48,529 nt of DNA from an uncultured Bacteroidia bacterium (lineage in GTDB: Bacteria; Bacteroidota; Bacteroidia; Bacteroidales; Prolixibacteraceae). Shown one piece after another: positions 47,964-48,529 of the stretch; within the stretch, counting starts at the first letter, position 1; each line of letters begins with the position of its first letter. The notes beneath the pieces were generated by a model. That model saw only the letters and a list, made by a program, of their open reading frames with translations, searched no databases and had not been told where the DNA came from. Where the stretch lies: NCBI GenBank assembly GCA_903902325.1, contig CAIUUO010000055.1, positions 1-48,529 on the forward strand, written 5' to 3'. A program made the position numbers and the translations under genes.

Positions 47964-48398
47964 ATGTATCAGAAAGACTATATTTTGCGGATGGTGGAAA
48001 TGATTGGCGACCTCATCGCTGCTTTCCTGGGACTGCTCAAAAAGGGAGACCTCGATCAGGCAGAAAAACTGATTGAAAGAGGATACATTGAACTATTGCG
48101 TAACGATGCCTCCTTTTTTCTGCTGATCCCCAAAGAGCAACTGACCGATAAGTTGATAGGTGAGCACCACTATGAACATTATCACCTTGAAATTTTGGCT
48201 GAGCTCTTTTATGCGGAAGCCAAACTGTCTGAAGTTCAGAACAGGCCGCAGCAAAGTCTTGCTTGTTACGAAAAATCGCTGATCCTCTCCGAGTTTCTTG
48301 AACAGAATGACAAAACCTGGTCGGCGAGACGGGAAGAACGGAAGATTTTCCTGGAAGATAAAATAGCGGAATTGCGGCTATCAAAAAACCTAAAATGA
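47964..48398 (+). CDS. DUF6483-like helical protein (144 aa)
   Basis: This is a cytoplasmic, mostly helical protein of 144 residues. The opening MYQKDYILRMVEMIGDLIAAFLGLLKKGDLDQAEKLIE (segments) matches the DYIxRxIE start I associate with DUF6483, a family of small tetratricopeptide-like proteins with no known role. The later part LEILAELFYAEAKLSEVQNRPQQSLACYEKSLILSEFL looks like two TPR-type helical pairs, so protein binding is likely. The name is from memory of the pattern and needs a profile search. It stands alone on the plus strand, with a possible -7 box about 100 nt upstream. Confidence 0.6.
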   Translation: MYQKDYILRMVEMIGDLIAAFLGLLKKGDLDQAEKLIERGYIELLRNDASFFLLIPKEQLTDKLIGEHHYEHYHLEILAELFYAEAKLSEVQNRPQQSLACYEKSLILSEFLEQNDKTWSARREERKIFLEDKIAELRLSKNLK

Positions 48399-48463
48399 TT
48401 GGTTCAAACACACTAGTGTCTCGTTTAATTTTAAAAATGTTCTTTGAAATTTATGATAATCAG

Positions 48464-48529
48464 TTATTTATAGGTCATTTTCTTGCGTGACGACTTCAGA
48501 AATATTTCATTTGGTGCAAATTCTACTGA
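48464..48529 (-). other. Possible 3' end of a gene entering from the right
   Basis: On the minus strand 22 codons run from the window edge to a TAA at 48464-48466 (SVEFAPNEIFLKSSRKKMTYK). This is too short to identify. An ACACTAGTGT palindrome (48410-48419) lies in the AT-rich stretch after the stop and could be an insertion-sequence end, but no inverted partner can be seen inside the window. Confidence 0.25.

Overview
The window reads as a chromosomal segment of a Bacteroidota bacterium, most likely class Bacteroidia. Three things point there. The order holB - ricT - gldH at the left end is a Bacteroidota arrangement. Several genes are preceded by the Bacteroidota promoter type (TTTG or TTG, 19-21 nt, TAnnTTTG). 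Families such as DUF4251, GldH, GH116 and MobMys A/B fit as well. No tRNA, rRNA, CRISPR array, phage or complete insertion sequence was seen.

Layout. 1-2848 (minus): DNA polymerase III delta', RicT and the start of GldH. 3010-5398 (plus): phosphoglycerate kinase, a clear terminator, and a diacylglycerol-kinase-like enzyme. 5410-12440: mainly cell-envelope and secreted proteins (dipeptide epimerase, C45/phospholipase B-like hydrolase, polysaccharide deacetylase, a low-complexity secreted protein, a small membrane protein, a DUF4251-like protein, a PQQ-type beta-propeller). 12441-15063: an AsmA/DUF748 protein and a CAP-domain protein that start head to head with almost no gap. 15185-18849: aldehyde dehydrogenase, two short-chain dehydrogenases and a PPOX flavoprotein. 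19150-23098: DUF2157 and GDYXXLXY membrane proteins and a secreted alpha/beta hydrolase fused to a second conserved domain. 23261-26557: a secreted polyproline protein divergent from a histidine kinase/response regulator operon whose sensor also carries nine prolines. 26648-27699: a MobMys A/B module (HTH protein plus Fic protein), the Fic gene broken by a TGA codon. 27740-37717: GH2 exo-glycosidase, a heterodimeric ABC exporter, a GH116 enzyme and beta-carbonic anhydrase. 37885-38354: a RelE-type toxin-antitoxin pair. 38427-41228: LysE transporter, SPFH lipoprotein, ECF sigma factor and a His/Cys-rich membrane protein. 41387-46997: a complete tripartite RND efflux operon. 47118-48398: a GNAT acetyltransferase and a DUF6483-like helical protein.

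The intergenic DNA is unusually structured. Ten related long inverted repeats built from CACAAAGGAC-like words sit only between genes, and two of them carry the same 21-nt insert. Six arrays of 7-nt tandem repeats abut gene ends. The most attractive leads are the sensor/polyproline locus with its direct repeats, the MobMys Fic module with an inactivated toxin-like gene, the hydrolase fusion, and the repeat family with its nested insert. No obviously new multi-gene defence or biosynthetic system was recognised. All family names come from reading the translations by eye.
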